A stretch of DNA of 14,132 nt, from positions 1-14,132 of the forward strand of contig JAUILM010000056.1 of the NCBI GenBank assembly GCA_030432855.1. The letters are read 5' to 3'. Each line of letters opens with the position of its first letter. Position 1 is the first letter of the stretch. Origin of the DNA: Bacteroidia bacterium. Lineage in GTDB: Bacteria > Bacteroidota > Bacteroidia > Chitinophagales > Saprospiraceae. The notes beneath the pieces were generated by a model that saw only the letters and a list, made by a program, of their open reading frames with translations, was not told the DNA's origin and did no database searches. This document shows, piece by piece, positions 1 through 8,900 of this stretch. A program made the position numbers and the translations under genes.

Positions 1-2
1 TA

Positions 3-170
3 GAAATTCGACTATTAAATTCAGACTATACACTCACGGAGATCGCCGATGAATTGAGTTTTACCGATGTCAGTCATTTATCCAAGACATTCAAGCGATA
101 TGTAGGTATGTCCATCCGGGAGTTTCGGAAGGAGGGCGAGTATCACTTGCTTAAGCGTAGTGCTTGTTGA
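3..170 (+). CDS. AraC-family transcriptional regulator, C-terminal fragment (cut by window edge)
   Basis: The first bases read in frame as the last 55 residues of an AraC/XylS-type DNA-binding domain and end at TGA 168-170; the rest lies to the left of the window. Visible is the second helix-turn-helix of the family: a TLTEIADELSF segment, then DVSHLSKTFKRYVGMS with the conserved F-K-R-x-x-G pattern, then the IREFRK end. Such proteins bind direct-repeat DNA sites and usually activate nearby genes. The N-terminal part, which would tell whether it senses a small ligand or belongs to a two-component hybrid, is not visible. It is separated from the downstream glycan operon by about 385 bp, so a regulatory link is possible but not shown. 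Confidence 0.85.
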   Translation, partial: EIRLLNSDYTLTEIADELSFTDVSHLSKTFKRYVGMSIREFRKEGEYHLLKRSAC

Positions 171-180
171 TCGTTTTTTT
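143..180 (+). terminator. possible weak intrinsic terminator of the AraC gene
   Basis: ATCA (143-146) can pair with TGAT (168-171), and inside it AAGC (153-156) with GCTT (162-165), forming a broken stem that ends two bases before a run of seven T (174-180). The stem overlaps the end of the coding region and is short with an asymmetric internal loop, so this is only a candidate. Confidence 0.3.
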
Positions 181-210
181 ACCTATTGACTAGGGGGACA
201 TGTGCATATT

Positions 211-229
211 CTACTAGCTCCAATAGTAG
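211..229. repeat. short hairpin CTACTA/TAGTAG
   Basis: CTACTA (211-216) and TAGTAG (224-229) form a perfect 6-bp stem around a 7-base loop. No T-run follows, so it is not an obvious terminator. Function unknown; chance occurrence is possible. Confidence 0.35.
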
Positions 230-318
230 CAGCTTGTTTCGAAAAGCCGTTAGCGCTTCTGTACATCACCTTTATTGTTTCAGCCAGGTCTACAGCACAT
301 ATCCATTATTACTGAGCT

Positions 319-350
319 TGCAAGACACCATGGCAAAAGAGTGTCTTGTA
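319..350. repeat. strong hairpin in the spacer upstream of the operon
   Basis: CAAGACAC (321-328) and GTGTCTTG (341-348) are a perfect 8-bp inverted repeat around a 12-base loop. One G-U and one U-A pair (positions 319-320 with 349-350) lengthen it to 10 pairs. There is no T-run after it, so a transcribed leader structure or a dyad for a DNA-binding protein is more likely than a terminator. Confidence 0.5.
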
Positions 351-435
351 CTAAGTATTATGGATCTTTACCTGAATGAGAAAAGGTGACAGTCCAATCT
401 GGTACTCTACCGCAGGGTGTATATATAGCTGTTTG

Positions 436-458
436 CTGTGTTATATCTGTGTTAACAC
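436..458. promoter_or_regulatory. candidate operator: 11-bp-period direct repeat joined to a palindrome
   Basis: CTGTGTTA occurs at 436-443 and again, identically, at 447-454, so the two copies lie on the same face of the helix. The second copy runs into the perfect 10-bp palindrome GTGTTAACAC (449-458). The cluster lies about 100 bp upstream of the first operon start. Direct repeats in phase with the helix are typical for AraC-family and response-regulator sites, but no binding is shown here. Confidence 0.4.
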
Positions 459-555
459 CAATATTTCGTTGTGATTTTATGGTTTTACCCTGGAGAGTGA
501 CATCTTTGTTCTTATTAGATTTTTCAGATATTGAAGTCTTTGAAATATTGAGATA

Positions 556-1578
556 GTGAGTACACTAAAAGACAAAAGAATACTCATCTTCGGAGGATCG
601 GGCTCTTTGGGGCGAAAGATGATGCACAGGAATCTGTCAGAAAATGAGATTGTGAATTTTTCACGAGATGAATGGAAGCACTGGCAGATGGACAGTGAAT
701 TTCAATCTCCAAATATTAAGAACCTTCTGGGAGACATTCGCGACTCTGTTCAAGTTGAGAATGCATTGAGAAGGACAGACCCCGAAGTGGTGATCATTGC
801 AGCCGCTCTGAAACATATTGAACGGGTGGAGTATGCCACGCATGAGAGTATCGCCACCAATCTGCTGGGCACAAGGAATATTCTCAACGGTATTGAAAGG
901 AATCTGGATAGACTTCAGCACCTTAAAACGGTTGTGTTTGTCAGTACCGATAAGGCCTGCTCCCCGGTGAATGTCTATGGCATGTGTAAATCACTATCTG
1001 AAAAGCTAGTGATTGAGAAGGCATTTTATGTGCCCAAGGTCAAGTTTGTCATCACGCGATATGGCAATGTTCTGAACTCCAAGGGCAGCATCATACCGTT
1101 ACTCCACAAGTTGGGTAGGTCCGAGTCATGCGATACATATATCTTGACGCATCCCGAGATGACCCGATTTGCCATGACACTGGATGAAAGTTGTCAGCTG
1201 ATAGAAGACGCTATGGATATTGGAGGCTCGGGTGATATTGTCGTTCCTGATTTAAAAGCTTTTCGGGTCCAAGATTTGTTTAGTTTGTTTTCTGATTTGT
1301 ATGAGCAGCCGGTTGAAATTGGTAAAATGCGGTATGGCGAAAAGTTGCATGAGTGCCTCATAAATGAAACAGAAGCATTTGCCGTAAAAAGGCAGGGAAA
1401 ATATTTTCTTATCCAGGCTCCACATGTGATCAAGGGTACCCATGTGGCAAGTCAAAACGGAATAGGTTTTCCATCTTTTCCCATGGTAAGCGCTAAAAAT
1501 CTAATGTCAAAGGATGAGTTACATATTTATCTGGATTCTTTGGATTTGTTAAAATCATACAAAGTTACTCATCCATGA
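556..1578 (+). CDS. UDP-N-acetylglucosamine 4,6-dehydratase-type SDR (FlaA1/PseB/CapE/WbjB family)
   Basis: This extended short-chain dehydrogenase of 340 residues probably converts UDP-GlcNAc to a UDP-4-keto-6-deoxy-HexNAc with C5 inversion, in the cytoplasm. The NAD(P)-binding glycine motif GGSGSLG is at residues 13-19. The family block STDKA is at 130-134, and the active-site YxxxK is Y141/K145. D132, K133 and Y141 fall at the numbers I recall for the catalytic residues of H. pylori FlaA1. AALKHIERVE (about 83-92), RYGNVLNSKGS (168-178) and MTRFAMT (202-208) are further family blocks. The start is GTG; no Shine-Dalgarno is visible. The stop overlaps the next start by ATGA. No PseC/G/H/I genes are present, so pseudaminic acid is unlikely. 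Together with the RmlD-like and WecB-like genes it fits UDP-L-FucNAc or UDP-L-QuiNAc synthesis. Confidence 0.88.
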   Translation: MSTLKDKRILIFGGSGSLGRKMMHRNLSENEIVNFSRDEWKHWQMDSEFQSPNIKNLLGDIRDSVQVENALRRTDPEVVIIAAALKHIERVEYATHESIATNLLGTRNILNGIERNLDRLQHLKTVVFVSTDKACSPVNVYGMCKSLSEKLVIEKAFYVPKVKFVITRYGNVLNSKGSIIPLLHKLGRSESCDTYILTHPEMTRFAMTLDESCQLIEDAMDIGGSGDIVVPDLKAFRVQDLFSLFSDLYEQPVEIGKMRYGEKLHECLINETEAFAVKRQGKYFLIQAPHVIKGTHVASQNGIGFPSFPMVSAKNLMSKDELHIYLDSLDLLKSYKVTHP

Positions 1579-3173
1579 TAGCAGCTCCCCAAATCCCCAG
1601 GGTCTTGCATATTTATTGGGATGGTGCTCCTATGTCCTTTTTGCAATATTTGACCGTCAAATCCTTTATGGTCCATAATCCAGGTTGGTGTGTGAAATTG
1701 TATATGCCTGCCATTCGATATGCAAATCACACCTGGGAGTCATTCGAGCAAAAAGATCCCTACACCGGTAAGGATTATCTGGATTGGATATTCGATCTGG
1801 ATATAGAAATAAGTGCTGTAGATTTTGATGATTGGGGATTTAGTAACAACATACCGGAGGTCGTTAAATCAGATTTTCTTAGATATAAGATATTGGGAGA
1901 GGAAGGTGGATATTGGTGTGATTTTGATGTGCTTTTCTTCAGATCCATGGAAAGTATGTATAGTGCCTTAGATTCATCGTATGTAGAAGGTGATAGCCAA
2001 CATGTGGATACAATCCTCTGTCCAGTGATAAAAGAGAGCAGACTTCAATATTACACAATAGGCTTTCTTGCCTCATCGCCGGAAAATCCATTCTTTAGAG
2101 ATCTTGCCAATGCCTGTAGCCAACATCTTGATGTAAAAAAATATCAGTCTATAGGTGTCAATATGATTAAGGAATTGTTTCCTGATACCAGTGATATCAT
2201 CACGAAGTATCATGGAGCAATAAATTTGGCCGTGCTGCCGCATCAGGTGTATCTACCCCTCGAGTATACTCAAACGGATATTATTTTTGAAGATGGTTCC
2301 GATTATGAATTTCCAAACTACACCATCGGTGTTCATTGGTTTAATGGGCATCCCAATGCAAAAAGGTTTCAAAACAAGCTGGGAGATCCTGCAAGATCTA
2401 TACCCTCAAGCGGTGCGATATATAGACTTCTACAACCCTATCTGAAGCCCATTAAGGTCAACCGATACGGAAAGCTATTTGGTGATTCTAGCTCCTTAGT
2501 GGAGGAAAGGTTTACGAAAACCTTCGAAGATAATTTATGGGGAGACCCTGAAAGTAAGTCGGGTGAGGGATCGAGCTTGTCCTCTACACAGAAAGTCCGA
2601 GGCGAGTTACAAAAGTTACTCAGAGTTCTTGATGTACACTCGATTGTCGATCTGGGATGTGGAGACTTCAATTGGATGCAACACCTTGATTTTTCAAATA
2701 AGAAGTACATCGGATTCGATGTCGTCGAATCAATGATTTCATACAACGTTGAAAAGTATTCGAGTGAAAACATATCATTCGAAAGAGCTGACCTGATCCA
2801 TAATGAAATCGGAAAGTATGATTTGGTCATACTCAGGGACGTACTGGTTCATCTAACGATGGAAGATATATTTTATGTGTTGAAGAATATCTTGGAAAGT
2901 GCGAGTGAATACTTGTTAACTACTTCGTTTACTAATGACCGCAAGAATATAGACTTAAAATCTAGTGCAGAACAGTGGAGAACATTGAGTCTCCATAAGT
3001 ATCCATTTAATTTTCCGAAACCGATTCGTATAATAAATGAAGATTGTCAGGAAGGCAAGGGATTATACCAGGATAAGTCCCTGGTACTTTGGAAAATAAG
3101 TGACCTCAAATCAGCCATTGATCAGTTTGAAGTGAGTCCACTGTGGATGTCTTCTTCACACATGCTATTTTAA
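1575..3173 (+). CDS. bifunctional protein: GT32-like glycosyltransferase fused to a SAM-dependent methyltransferase
   Basis: The 532-residue protein has two enzyme parts. Residues about 8-290 resemble the DXD-containing sugar transferases of the GT32 / capsular polysaccharide synthesis type: LHIYWDG near the start, then KSDFLRYKILGEEGGYW, followed directly by the DFD metal/nucleotide-sugar motif at 116-118. Residues about 312-510 are a class I methyltransferase: FTKTFEDNLWG introduces it, motif I is VDLGCGDFNWM (358-368), an acidic residue follows in GFDVVE (380-385), and DLVILRDVLVHL (416-427) is the motif IV region. There is no signal peptide or membrane segment, so it should act in the cytoplasm or at the membrane face. 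The likely role is to add a sugar and O-methylate it or a neighbouring sugar. Donor and acceptor cannot be read from sequence. It overlaps the previous gene by 4 bp. Confidence 0.82.
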   Translation: MIAAPQIPRVLHIYWDGAPMSFLQYLTVKSFMVHNPGWCVKLYMPAIRYANHTWESFEQKDPYTGKDYLDWIFDLDIEISAVDFDDWGFSNNIPEVVKSDFLRYKILGEEGGYWCDFDVLFFRSMESMYSALDSSYVEGDSQHVDTILCPVIKESRLQYYTIGFLASSPENPFFRDLANACSQHLDVKKYQSIGVNMIKELFPDTSDIITKYHGAINLAVLPHQVYLPLEYTQTDIIFEDGSDYEFPNYTIGVHWFNGHPNAKRFQNKLGDPARSIPSSGAIYRLLQPYLKPIKVNRYGKLFGDSSSLVEERFTKTFEDNLWGDPESKSGEGSSLSSTQKVRGELQKLLRVLDVHSIVDLGCGDFNWMQHLDFSNKKYIGFDVVESMISYNVEKYSSENISFERADLIHNEIGKYDLVILRDVLVHLTMEDIFYVLKNILESASEYLLTTSFTNDRKNIDLKSSAEQWRTLSLHKYPFNFPKPIRIINEDCQEGKGLYQDKSLVLWKISDLKSAIDQFEVSPLWMSSSHMLF

Positions 3174-3175
3174 TT

Positions 3176-4051
3176 ATGAATTCAGTGAGCATAGATAAGG
3201 TGTTTATTTTCGGAGCAGGTGGTATGCTGGGAAGGTACTTGTACGCTTATTTCCTGAGCTGTGGAAAGTATAGTAAGGTAGTAGGTCTCAATAGAAGTGA
3301 CTTTGAAGTCAAACCACTGCATCAAAGTCAAATAGAGGGTGTTTTAAATGATTTGGACGCTGATGCTCATTCTGTGATTATTAATGCGATCGGTATTGTA
3401 CCTCAGGCTGTTTCAGCAGATGTTTCTGCCCGGGAATACATGACGGTAAATGCTATTTTTCCGCATTATCTGGCATTTGCTTGTTCGCAATTTGGAGCGC
3501 GAATGTTTCAGGTGAGTACGGACTGTGTTTTTTCCGGCAGGAAATCTGATGGATTAGAAACAACCAGTTATTTTGAGGACTCTGAACCTAATGAAGAGCA
3601 TATATATGGATTGTCTAAGGGATTAGGTGAGCCCCTGTCTGATGGTTGTAGTGTGATTAGGAGTTCACTGATTGGGGAAGATCCTGTACATGGGAGATCT
3701 CTATTGCAATGGGTGTTGAATGCGGGCTCTTCTAGTGATTCTATCGATGGTTACAAAAATCATTTTTGGAATGGTATCACTTGCCTGCAATTAGCGAAAG
3801 TGATTCATGAAATTATTGAAAAGGACCTGTTTTGGAAGGGGGTCCGCCATTTTTTTTCACCAGGTCGTTTGAGTAAGTTCGATTTAGTGTCAATAATTGT
3901 AGAGGAATACAAGCTGCAGTGTACAGTGAATCCGTATTTTCTGCCTGAAACTATTGACAAATCCCTGGGTACTATATATGATCAGAGTGAGTATAGTGAG
4001 ATTCCATCCATTCAGCAGCAGATTAGAGATCTCCGGGAATTTCAATTTTAA
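3176..4051 (+). CDS. RmlD-like NAD(P)-dependent sugar-nucleotide reductase (SDR)
   Basis: This extended SDR of 291 residues resembles dTDP-4-keto-rhamnose reductase (RmlD). It carries GAGGMLG at residues 13-19, STDCVFSG at 114-121 and YxxxK at Y144/K148, with the RmlD-like NHFWNGIT segment at about 195-202. In this operon the probable reaction is reduction of the C4 keto group made by the 556-1578 enzyme. CapF/WbjC enzymes of the L-FucNAc route carry an extra C-terminal cupin domain. That domain is absent here, which favours the WbvR-like reductase of the L-RhaNAc/L-QuiNAc route. I chose ATG 3176, two bases after the preceding stop. A GTG at 3143 would add 11 residues overlapping the upstream gene, but the Rossmann strand starts comfortably after the ATG. 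Confidence 0.82.
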   Translation: MNSVSIDKVFIFGAGGMLGRYLYAYFLSCGKYSKVVGLNRSDFEVKPLHQSQIEGVLNDLDADAHSVIINAIGIVPQAVSADVSAREYMTVNAIFPHYLAFACSQFGARMFQVSTDCVFSGRKSDGLETTSYFEDSEPNEEHIYGLSKGLGEPLSDGCSVIRSSLIGEDPVHGRSLLQWVLNAGSSSDSIDGYKNHFWNGITCLQLAKVIHEIIEKDLFWKGVRHFFSPGRLSKFDLVSIIVEEYKLQCTVNPYFLPETIDKSLGTIYDQSEYSEIPSIQQQIRDLREFQF

Positions 4052-4054
4052 GTC

Positions 4055-4747
4055 ATGGATATATCGAAGGAGCGTATTTGTTTTCTACATCTGTCAAAGG
4101 CAGGAGGCAGTACGATCCGACATATTTTGAAGGGGCAGTACAAGCAAGATGAAATATTCTTAATCAATGGATGGAAGGACATTGAAGATTATGATAGATT
4201 GAATGTGGTTGAAAAAGAACGGTTTAATGTGATTGCGGGGCATTTTGGGATGGATTTCTTCCATAGGCTTGAAGGAGAGTTTTGTTTATTTACTTTGTTG
4301 AGACATCCCGTAGAAAGAATTATTTCTCACTATCACTACGTTAGAAGAACTTCAGTACACGAATTCCACGCAAATGTTCAGGAAATGTCCATGCTTGAAT
4401 ATGCCTTAGATCATGCGGATAAAGATATTGACAACGGCTATGTGAGGCAATTGTGTGGGGTGGATTTTGACCTGGGCCAGTGTGAAGAGGATCATTTGAG
4501 ACTTGCAAAAGACAATTTCATGAATCATATGACCGTCTTTGGTTTTACAGAGCGCATGAGTGAGAGTATAGAAAAGCTGGCATCGCGGTTCGGTTGGAAT
4601 AGGGCAGGTATAAAGCCGGGGCTTCGTTTGAATGAAACTCCATCAGAGAGTAAGTCGATTGTCAGCAGCAATGACCGTGAAAAAATCGCCAGGAGAAATA
4701 AATTTGATATGGCGTTATATAATTGGGCAACTAAACAGAATGGCTGA
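4055..4747 (+). CDS. PAPS-dependent sulfotransferase family protein
   Basis: The protein of 230 residues carries both PAPS-binding signatures of carbohydrate sulfotransferases. The 5'-phosphosulfate loop is HLSKAGGSTIRHIL at 12-25, with the catalytic-type lysine K15. The 3'-phosphate region is LLRHPVERIISHYHY at 81-95, with R83 and S91. Its length and the HPVER motif recall the heparan-sulfate 2-O-sulfotransferase-like (Sulfotransfer_2) group. It likely transfers sulfate from PAPS to a sugar hydroxyl of the glycan made by this operon. No signal peptide or membrane segment is visible, so action in the cytoplasm before export is expected. The start is 3 bp after the preceding stop. The acceptor is unknown. 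Confidence 0.83.
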   Translation: MDISKERICFLHLSKAGGSTIRHILKGQYKQDEIFLINGWKDIEDYDRLNVVEKERFNVIAGHFGMDFFHRLEGEFCLFTLLRHPVERIISHYHYVRRTSVHEFHANVQEMSMLEYALDHADKDIDNGYVRQLCGVDFDLGQCEEDHLRLAKDNFMNHMTVFGFTERMSESIEKLASRFGWNRAGIKPGLRLNETPSESKSIVSSNDREKIARRNKFDMALYNWATKQNG

Positions 4748-4785
4748 ATGGCTACGATATTAATAAACTTAAAAGAACAGAACTC

Positions 4786-5898
4786 TTGAAATTAGCAATT
4801 GTCTTAGGCACCCGACCAGAAATTATTCGTCTGTCACAGATTATTAAGGTAGCTAAGAGACATATTGACGTAGTGGTGATTCATACCGGACAGAATTGGG
4901 ATCCCAATCTTCATAGTATTTTTTTTAAGGAGTTGGGCCTTCCTAATCCCGAGTATCAATTGTCAGTGGCAGGAAAAGATCTGGGGGAAACGATGGGTAA
5001 TATTATTGCCCAAACATATTCAATTTTAAGTGATGAAAAACCGGATGCGCTTCTGGTACTGGGTGATACCAACAGTGCCTTGTGCTGTATTTCTGCTAAG
5101 CGATTAAAGATTCCTATTTTTCATATGGAGGCGGGCAACCGATGTTTTGATTACAATGTGCCCGAGGAAATCAATCGCGTCCTTGTGGATTCGATATCAG
5201 ATATTAATTTGGCATATACCGAAAACTCAAGACTCAACCTGATAAAGGGTGGTGTGGAGAGGAATAATGTCTTTATTACAGGAAGTCCGATTCCCGAAGT
5301 GTTGACAGCTTATAATGATGAGATCCAGTCCAGTAATATACTAGAAGATCTTCATCTTGAGACTCAGGATTATTTCCTGGTGAGTATTCATCGAGAGGAG
5401 AATCTTAGTTCTGATCGACTGACCAATATTTTGGAGGCACTACTTTTTTGCAGAGAGACATTTGGATTGAATATGATTTTTAGCACACACCCAAGGACAC
5501 GACTTAAGTTTGCGTCCATGGATATACCTCAAGAATTATTCGAGGGTCTTCATTTGATGGATCCCGTAGGGTTATTTGATTTTTTGAATCTTATGAAAAA
5601 TGCCTATTGCACCTTGTCGGATAGTGGTACCATTTCCGAAGAATCGACTTTTCTAAAAGTACCTGCGGTGACTTTGCGACATACCATTGAAAGACCTGAA
5701 GCTATCGAACATGGAAATATGATTATGACGGGATTTGACAAGGCGGATATAGTGACGGCCATACGAATGACAAAATCCTTGCCCTCATATTCATTTCCCC
5801 GGGAATACTTTACCAGGGATGTTTCCAGCCGAGTGATGAAGATTATCATGTCTTATTATCATGTAGTAAATCGGACGGTCTGGGGAAAGTCTAACTAG
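4786..5898 (+). CDS. UDP-GlcNAc 2-epimerase family enzyme (WecB/WbjD/CapG-like)
   Basis: The protein of 370 residues belongs to the non-hydrolysing UDP-GlcNAc 2-epimerase fold. It shows GTRPEIIRL at 8-16, the H-T-G-Q-N motif at 33-37, then a LVLGDTNSALC block and HMEAGNRCFDYNVPEEINR. The GNRCFD...VPEEINR variant is, from memory, the signature of WbjD/CapG/FnlC enzymes rather than of WecB itself. Later family blocks are SIHREEN, STHPRTR and LSDSGTISEES. Its probable role is the last step, C2 epimerisation of a UDP-6-deoxy-L-HexNAc to give UDP-L-FucNAc or UDP-L-QuiNAc. The start is TTG 4786, which places the GTRPE strand at the usual distance; no ATG or GTG lies in frame between it and the preceding stop. 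A 38-bp gap separates it from the sulfotransferase gene. Confidence 0.88.
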   Translation: MKLAIVLGTRPEIIRLSQIIKVAKRHIDVVVIHTGQNWDPNLHSIFFKELGLPNPEYQLSVAGKDLGETMGNIIAQTYSILSDEKPDALLVLGDTNSALCCISAKRLKIPIFHMEAGNRCFDYNVPEEINRVLVDSISDINLAYTENSRLNLIKGGVERNNVFITGSPIPEVLTAYNDEIQSSNILEDLHLETQDYFLVSIHREENLSSDRLTNILEALLFCRETFGLNMIFSTHPRTRLKFASMDIPQELFEGLHLMDPVGLFDFLNLMKNAYCTLSDSGTISEESTFLKVPAVTLRHTIERPEAIEHGNMIMTGFDKADIVTAIRMTKSLPSYSFPREYFTRDVSSRVMKIIMSYYHVVNRTVWGKSN

Positions 5899-5906
5899 CA
5901 AGTCGC

Positions 5907-8900
5907 ATGGCACAGACCGAATTCGATTCACAAATTGGGAAGGAACTTTTTGACAAACGTAAGTTTGCAGAAGCGGCCAGAGTATTTGAGCAGTCCATCG
6001 CAAGAGGTGAATCGGAAAACTGGCTTTATAATCTTCTGGGACACTCTTATTTGTATTTGCAACGATATGATGAGGCTATTGAGGTTTTCTGGCAGATGAG
6101 GTCCATATTTCCTGAGAGTCCGAGATCCTATGCAGGACTGGGTAAAGTCTATGATGCTCAGAGGAAATTTAAAGAAAGTCGAAATATTCTGAAAGAGGGC
6201 CTGACCCATTTTCCTGATAGCGTGGATATCTGGCGTGGACTTTTGTTGATCCTCTATAGATTGGAAGACTATGATGGAGCACTGGCTACCATGGATCAGA
6301 TCTCTGAAAAATTCGGAGAGAAAAAGATCAATCGGGATCTTGGTCTGCTGCACGTATTCGGCCTGGTGTACGAGAAAGTACATGAGATCAATAAAAGTGA
6401 GCACTGTTTTAGAGAGATGACCCAAAGTTTTCCAAACCATCCCTTAGGACGTATGGCCCTGGCACATCTATATACTCGGGCTGGGAGTATTATCGAAGCG
6501 TTGGATTTGTGGGAGAAGATCTATCATGATTTTCCTGATCGTTGGGATATTTTTAGGTCCTATTGTTCATTGCTGACCACTTTAGGAAAGTATGAAGAAG
6601 CTATCACGCTATTATTGAAAAGTGATTTTCTGGAAAGCAATCCAGTGCTCTGGACGGATATTTTAAGAAACCTTCAGCTTCAACTAAACTTTAGCGAACA
6701 AGGGTCTTACCTACGTAAAATACTATATAATCCTCCGAAGTTCGAAATCAATCACCTGATAAAATCGGTACGTAGTACACATGATGAAATTTCATGGGTC
6801 TCTGAGGAATGTCAGGGAAATGATTTTTCGGATGTCCCGGTCCGCGTGTTATTGCTGGCGGCCGTTTTGTCTCACAATCAGAAAAAATGGGTCGAATGTC
6901 TTTCGTATCTAAGCCGTTTCGTAAGTCACCAGGACTTTGTTCCGGAATGGCAGATAGATATTTTGAGCATTAGGTTTCAGTGCTTGCTCTTCTTAGGAAG
7001 ATTTGAAGAGATGGATTTATTGTTACAGTCAATACCTGATGATGCGATACCAGTGCCCATCCTGACACAATGGGCTATTAACCTGGGTCACCGATATTTG
7101 AAAGATCAATCATTGGAAAAAATTGGTTTGCTTGAGAAACGTGTTTCAAATGGCGTACATTTTACGGGAGGATTTATTCATCAGATCGAAAAATTTAAAG
7201 GCATCGATGCCGCGAAGGCTTTCTGTAAGAAATATCTGAAAAGTGCCACCCACTTGAGAAGTTATTATCTGCATCATTGCCTTCTTGGTGGTAGTCAGTC
7301 TCTGCAGGTAGCCTTAAATGAGAAGGATGTTGTATACGATTGGGACTTGCTGCTGGATATGTTGGCTAAGGCTAAATACATGGGAGCCTGGGACTCAGTC
7401 ATTTTACTTCTACAGTATGTTCAAAAACTAGAAGTAAGTAGTGAATCAGCATTTATAAATAGGTTTAATATTATAGTTGAGGCGAAGGCTATAGAAAATC
7501 TTCTTTTAACGAAAATTAAAAGGGGAGCTAATAGCTACGTGCTGAAGGATTATCTCACAGATATTCGTTCATTGATGCATGTCGAATTTCGAATTCTAGA
7601 TCGACAACCCTTTTCTTTTAGTGAGTTCTTGACATTAGGACATAATAAAAGGATGATAAGGGATTTTGCAACAATCGACTTCTCAGATCTATATTTCATA
7701 CAGGAAAAGTTCTCTCAGGTATATTTAAATACCTATATGCAATTTGCAGATGCCCTGGAGGTTGCTTCCGAGATTCGAAAAAGAATTTTGTCAGGGACTC
7801 CGACATCAATGATTAGATTGGGAGATGGAGAGGGGATGCTGTTGGGTGCAGTAATGAGTCGAAACAAAGTGGATGCCCGAAAAATCCAACGCTTGTGGTG
7901 GGGGAATGAAATATTGAGTGATAACGATATTGAAATCTTTGTGAGTAGCCTGGAGGACGCAATGGCGAGTGCAGATATTCTGGGAATTCCCGGATGGAAC
8001 AGAGTCATTAGGGATTTGAACGGGTTTCGGGGTGTATTGAGAAATGAGAGTGCCCGGGGTATTATACATGTACATGAAGCGGTGCGTAAAGTAGCACAAA
8101 GCAACATGGATACATTAAGCCGTCAAATCATTACCAGCGCTCACTTGCCCATGGACTTAAATTATTGGAATCTTTTTGATTTCATTTTCTCTGATGTGAC
8201 ATCATGTACTATAATCACCTCACATAGTGGTATGCCAGCTATACTCTCCGAGAGATATGGATTTCGAGAGGTTAAAGTGATCAGATTATCGGGAGAATAT
8301 GCTTATTTAAACGAGAGCGAAAAAAGTAATTACAGACCCCCTTTTCCCGAGAGACACAATGAGGTAATGCAGGCACTTGATCAGGATGTGGAAGGTCTTT
8401 ATTTGGTTGCAGCAGGTGTACTTGGCAAAACGTATTGTCATACTATTAAGGAAAGAGGTGGCATTGCACTGGATATTGGTGCATTGGTGGATTATTGGCT
8501 GGGATTTAGAACAAGGAGTAGGAAATTGCATAGTAGTTCAGTACTTCATACGTATAGAGCGACAAGACCAGTAGTGAAAAAACCTCCACTGTGGACCACT
8601 ATTTCCCATACTTTTAGGCAGTTATTGACGCCAAAGTCTGATGTGCTGGTGTTATCAGTCTTTAGATCGGATTCCGGGTACTTACGTTATACTTTATCTG
8701 AGAATGTGCTGTCTTCAGGTGATGATAAGAATAATGAATATTTGACAATGTACTATGTGTCCCGAACTCGACATCAGGGGATGCAAAGATATTATGTGGT
8801 AAAAGATGACCAAAGTGAAGCACAGCATTTTAGCTCAGATGCTGACCTTGATGCCCAATCACGAATACTTTATCAGTTTTTTGCCTATCCTTCACAGCAT

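Larger units (their letters stand above)
171..555. other. non-coding spacer between the AraC gene and the glycan operon
   Basis: About 385 bp with no convincing gene; the one + strand reading frame here (186-389) has no recognisable protein character. It holds two hairpins (211-229 and 319-350) and a direct-repeat/palindrome cluster (436-458). A promoter for the six-gene operon is expected here, but I could not find a good match to the Bacteroidota -7 consensus TAnnTTTG with a correctly spaced -33 element. Confidence 0.6.

Noticed and set aside
186..389. 67-residue open frame on + after the AraC gene
   Set aside because: The translation is Ser-rich with no family character, and it runs through both spacer hairpins.
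3143..3175. Upstream GTG start for the RmlD-like reductase
   Set aside because: The added 11 residues translate the end of the previous gene; ATG 3176 gives the usual short lead before the Rossmann strand.
556..5898. Pseudaminic acid pathway
   Set aside because: The dehydratase would fit PseB, but no PseC aminotransferase, PseH, PseG or PseI is present; the RmlD-like and WbjD-like partners point to an L-6-deoxy-HexNAc.
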